NCBI GenBank assembly: GCA_013824385.1
Contig: PNNU01000172.1
Location: 1-7,183, forward strand
Source: Anaerolinea sp.
GTDB lineage: Bacteria > Chloroflexota > Anaerolineae > Anaerolineales > Anaerolineaceae
Reading direction: 5' to 3'
DNA: 7,183 bases
Part shown: positions 5,637 through 7,183 of the stretch, piece after piece
How the letters are laid out: each line of letters opens with the position of its first letter
How positions within the stretch are numbered: the stretch's first letter is position 1
The notes under the pieces: generated by a model
What the model was told of the DNA's origin: nothing
Databases searched by the model: none
What the model saw: only the letters and a program-made list of their open reading frames with translations
Position numbers and translations under genes: made by a program

Positions 5637-6365
5637 TCATTCAATCAATGTAACCATTGTTACTTCATTGAGCTGTGATCTTTGACTTTCAGGCAGACAG
5701 ATCGTTAAAACATATTCTTGATAGTGAGAAAACAATATCTGCCAGTTGAGTAAGTTGATTGCTTCAACACTAAAATTAATTGCATTCCACCCTTTTGGTG
5801 AGAGCTTTTCTCCAAAAGGGTGGATATTTATTTTTCTGGTATCCATATGCAGACCTAACCCAATAGCCTTCAAATAGGCCTCTTTGGCACTCCAAACAAG
5901 ATTTGCATTAAGGTCCTTGTTATGCAGGTCTGAGTTGGAAATCCAGGTAATCTCGGAAGTGGTGAAATAATCTACAAATAGATCGAGGGATCTCGGTTCA
6001 ATGAATTCGAGATCCACTCCAAAATGCAATGAATCATCTTGAGAAAATGCAGCCAAAACCCCATGTTGAGAATGGCTCATTGAAAGCCAACCTACCCTGC
6101 CCAAACCCTCAACAACAATATATGGAAGACCTGAATTTTTTTTATGAATGGTGATTGAAGCTAAGGGGAAGACTGTTTTTGCAGCCATAACCTGTTGGAC
6201 GAGTTTTTTGACAGCCAACCTACTGGCAAACCATTCAGTTTGTCGTTTTTGAATTTTAAATTTCTGATATTCTTCAATTTCCTGATAGCTGAAAAACCGC
6301 TCGAGGAGTTGAGCGGTCCTAAAAGGAAGAGAATCTGTAAATTTAGCGAAAGTCCAATTGATCAT
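5637..6365 (-). CDS. Sfp-type 4'-phosphopantetheinyl transferase
   Basis: This enzyme transfers phosphopantetheine from coenzyme A to the serine of carrier-protein domains, turning apo-synthases into active holo forms. The 242 residues fit the Sfp class. Motifs in order are: RLAVKKLV (49-56) for CoA binding; LSMSHSQHGVLAAF (94-107); the magnesium-binding GVDLE (D118, E120) followed by R125; and WSAKEAYLKAIGLGL (158-172), the signature W..KEA..K..G. It follows the synthase gene on the same strand, 66 nt downstream, and is probably co-transcribed to serve it. A 10-bp hairpin lies in that gap. The ATG at 6363-6365 has no clear Shine-Dalgarno sequence, only A/T-rich sequence before it. A 13-bp perfect inverted repeat lies inside the gene at 5786-5824. 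Confidence 0.93.
   Translation of the reverse strand: MINWTFAKFTDSLPFRTAQLLERFFSYQEIEEYQKFKIQKRQTEWFASRLAVKKLVQQVMAAKTVFPLASITIHKKNSGLPYIVVEGLGRVGWLSMSHSQHGVLAAFSQDDSLHFGVDLEFIEPRSLDLFVDYFTTSEITWISNSDLHNKDLNANLVWSAKEAYLKAIGLGLHMDTRKINIHPFGEKLSPKGWNAINFSVEAINLLNWQILFSHYQEYVLTICLPESQRSQLNEVTMVTLIE
5786..5824. repeat. 13-bp perfect inverted repeat inside PPTase gene
   Basis: TCCACCCTTTTGG (5786-5798) and CCAAAAGGGTGGA (5812-5824) are exact reverse complements around a 13-nt loop, within the codons for HPFGEKLSPKGW of the transferase. No run of T follows. The stem is stronger than expected by chance in coding DNA. Confidence 0.7.
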
Positions 6366-6381
6366 TATTTTTTATAATTGG

Positions 6382-6413
6382 GGGATCCTTACTCACTTGG
6401 TAATAAGGATCCC
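6382..6413. repeat. 10-bp hairpin between synthase and PPTase genes
   Basis: GGGATCCTTA (6382-6391) and TAAGGATCCC (6404-6413) are perfect reverse complements around a 12-nt loop. On minus, the stem ends 16 nt before the transferase ATG. There it is followed by an A-rich stretch rather than a T-run, so termination toward the transferase is doubtful. It may instead stabilise the synthase mRNA or modulate transferase expression. Confidence 0.6.
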
Positions 6414-6431
6414 TTATCTACTGAAATGAAC

Positions 6432-7183
6432 TTATTCCTGATTAATAGAAACCAAATTTTTCATCGGTACGAGGTGTCGATCATTAGGTGTTTCTAGTTG
6501 TGGAGAAGTACGGTAATTAATTAGATCCAGATATACATTCCCTTTTGAATCAACAACCCTTGCGTCAAAATACAATTGCCCATTGATTTCTTTAGGTTTT
6601 ACCTCAGCAAAAATTGAGACGTTTTTAGAAGCTGTCCGATAAACGCGCAATTTACCAATGGAATGAGGTAATCCCAAATTACCGGTGGAACCTGCCTCCC
6701 AAAGACCTGCAGTTTGGAAACAAAGTTCGATCAACAATGGAGTGGTAAACAAGCCGGGTTCATCTGCGTTGATATCAATCAGATTATTATTAAATCTACC
6801 GAGAACGGTGCTACCAGAACGTTGTGCAGCTTCAAGTACCTGGAAGGACGGTCCGTGAAAATAAAGTTGATAGATCTCTGCAGCAGTCACCCCTTTGTTT
6901 TTCCCCCATTTTGGAGGAACAGCATTAGCAGGCGACACAATGTCGTTCAATGTGAGATAAACCTGGCCTTTGAAGTGTTGAACGTGGTCAACCTTGCCGG
7001 TAACCCGTTCGGTATCCGATTCAAGAGTTACATCGACTCTTAAACCTTCCTGAACGCGGGTTGCACCAGCTTTCCATGCCATAGTACGGGATTTGTTTCC
7101 GTAGAATTTAAAAGGTGCAAGAAACTCGATTTGCTCAAGCCTCTCCACTATAAATCCAGATTTGGCAGCCGCCAGTGCGGAAG
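6432..7183 (-). CDS. PKS/PUFA-type synthase, C-terminal dehydratase domain (partial)
   Basis: The reading frame is open to the window edge, so the GTG at 7148 is internal and only the C-terminal ~250 residues are visible. The first part (IEFLAPFKFYGNKSRT) is the end of the N-terminal hotdog of a polyketide-type dehydratase. The second hotdog carries YFHGPSFQVLEAAQ (95-109, counting from GTG 7148) and PLLIELCFQTAGLWE (137-151), followed by LPHSIGKLRVYR. DH domains remove water from beta-hydroxyacyl chains on a carrier protein. The His motif of the active site lies beyond the window. At the position of the usual catalytic Asp (LLDaclQ) there is Glu (E141). The protein ends soon after the domain, so the DH is C-terminal. 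Neighbours PfaD and a phosphopantetheinyl transferase support a PUFA-like or iterative lipid synthase. Which subunit this is cannot be told. Confidence 0.85.
   Translation of the reverse strand, partial: SALAAAKSGFIVERLEQIEFLAPFKFYGNKSRTMAWKAGATRVQEGLRVDVTLESDTERVTGKVDHVQHFKGQVYLTLNDIVSPANAVPPKWGKNKGVTAAEIYQLYFHGPSFQVLEAAQRSGSTVLGRFNNNLIDINADEPGLFTTPLLIELCFQTAGLWEAGSTGNLGLPHSIGKLRVYRTASKNVSIFAEVKPKEINGQLYFDARVVDSKGNVYLDLINYRTSPQLETPNDRHLVPMKNLVSINQE

Noticed and set aside
6382..6413. Intrinsic terminator
   Set aside because: The stem is strong but no T-run follows on either strand, so it is listed only as a hairpin.
6714..7043. 109-codon + frame
   Set aside because: Antisense to the dehydratase domain; no motif or ribosome binding site.
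1..7183. CRISPR array, tRNA or rRNA gene
   Set aside because: No regularly spaced repeats, and no tRNA T-arm/anticodon patterns or rRNA signatures were seen on either strand.

Overview
The window is a bacterial chromosomal border. The left half (about 1-3870) is a graveyard of insertion sequences with one intact hydrolase gene. The right half (about 3990-7183) is the edge of a polyketide/polyunsaturated-fatty-acid-like synthase locus. Host taxonomy is uncertain: the base composition is moderate and the families present are widespread. Chloroflexota (Anaerolineae) or another environmental anaerobe is only a guess.

Left part. Positions 3-255 carry two short transposase scraps in different frames, one ISNCY-like and one ISAzo13-like, joined near 75-84. 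Positions 446-1524 carry the C-terminal ~85% of an IS110-family bridge recombinase gene on + and its right end. An alpha/beta hydrolase with an N-terminal membrane anchor follows on + (1806-2669). On the minus strand, 2758-3135 holds the missing first 47 codons of an IS110 recombinase, a 235-nt leader and the IS left end. The leader folds like an IS110 bridge RNA (about 3119 to 2945): a 5' stem-loop, then two stems with internal loops. Its putative guide segments match sequence in the window: AGCAGGT equals the right end, ACAAG complements the left end, and CCCTCCT equals the flank plus CT core. The two IS110 halves lie head-on, with an inverted GATAAGC/GCTTATC at the two breakpoints, so inverting about 446-2762 would rebuild one ~1.45-kb element. 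The present halves are dead: the gene is split, the join would be one nucleotide out of frame, and the position of the catalytic serine is threonine.

Middle. A frameshifted IS200/IS605-type TnpA remnant lies on minus (3384-3823) with a small subterminal hairpin at 3855-3869.

Right part. A PfaD-type flavin-dependent enoyl reductase gene (3993-5627, +) meets, tail to tail with 9 nt between them, an Sfp-type 4'-phosphopantetheinyl transferase gene (5637-6365, -). Upstream of that, also on minus, is the C-terminal end of a large synthase with a dehydratase double-hotdog domain (6432 to beyond 7183). Together these are tailoring, activation and core parts expected of a PUFA/secondary-lipid-type iterative synthase: the transferase would arm the carrier domains and PfaD would supply enoyl reduction in trans. 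The product cannot be told from this window.
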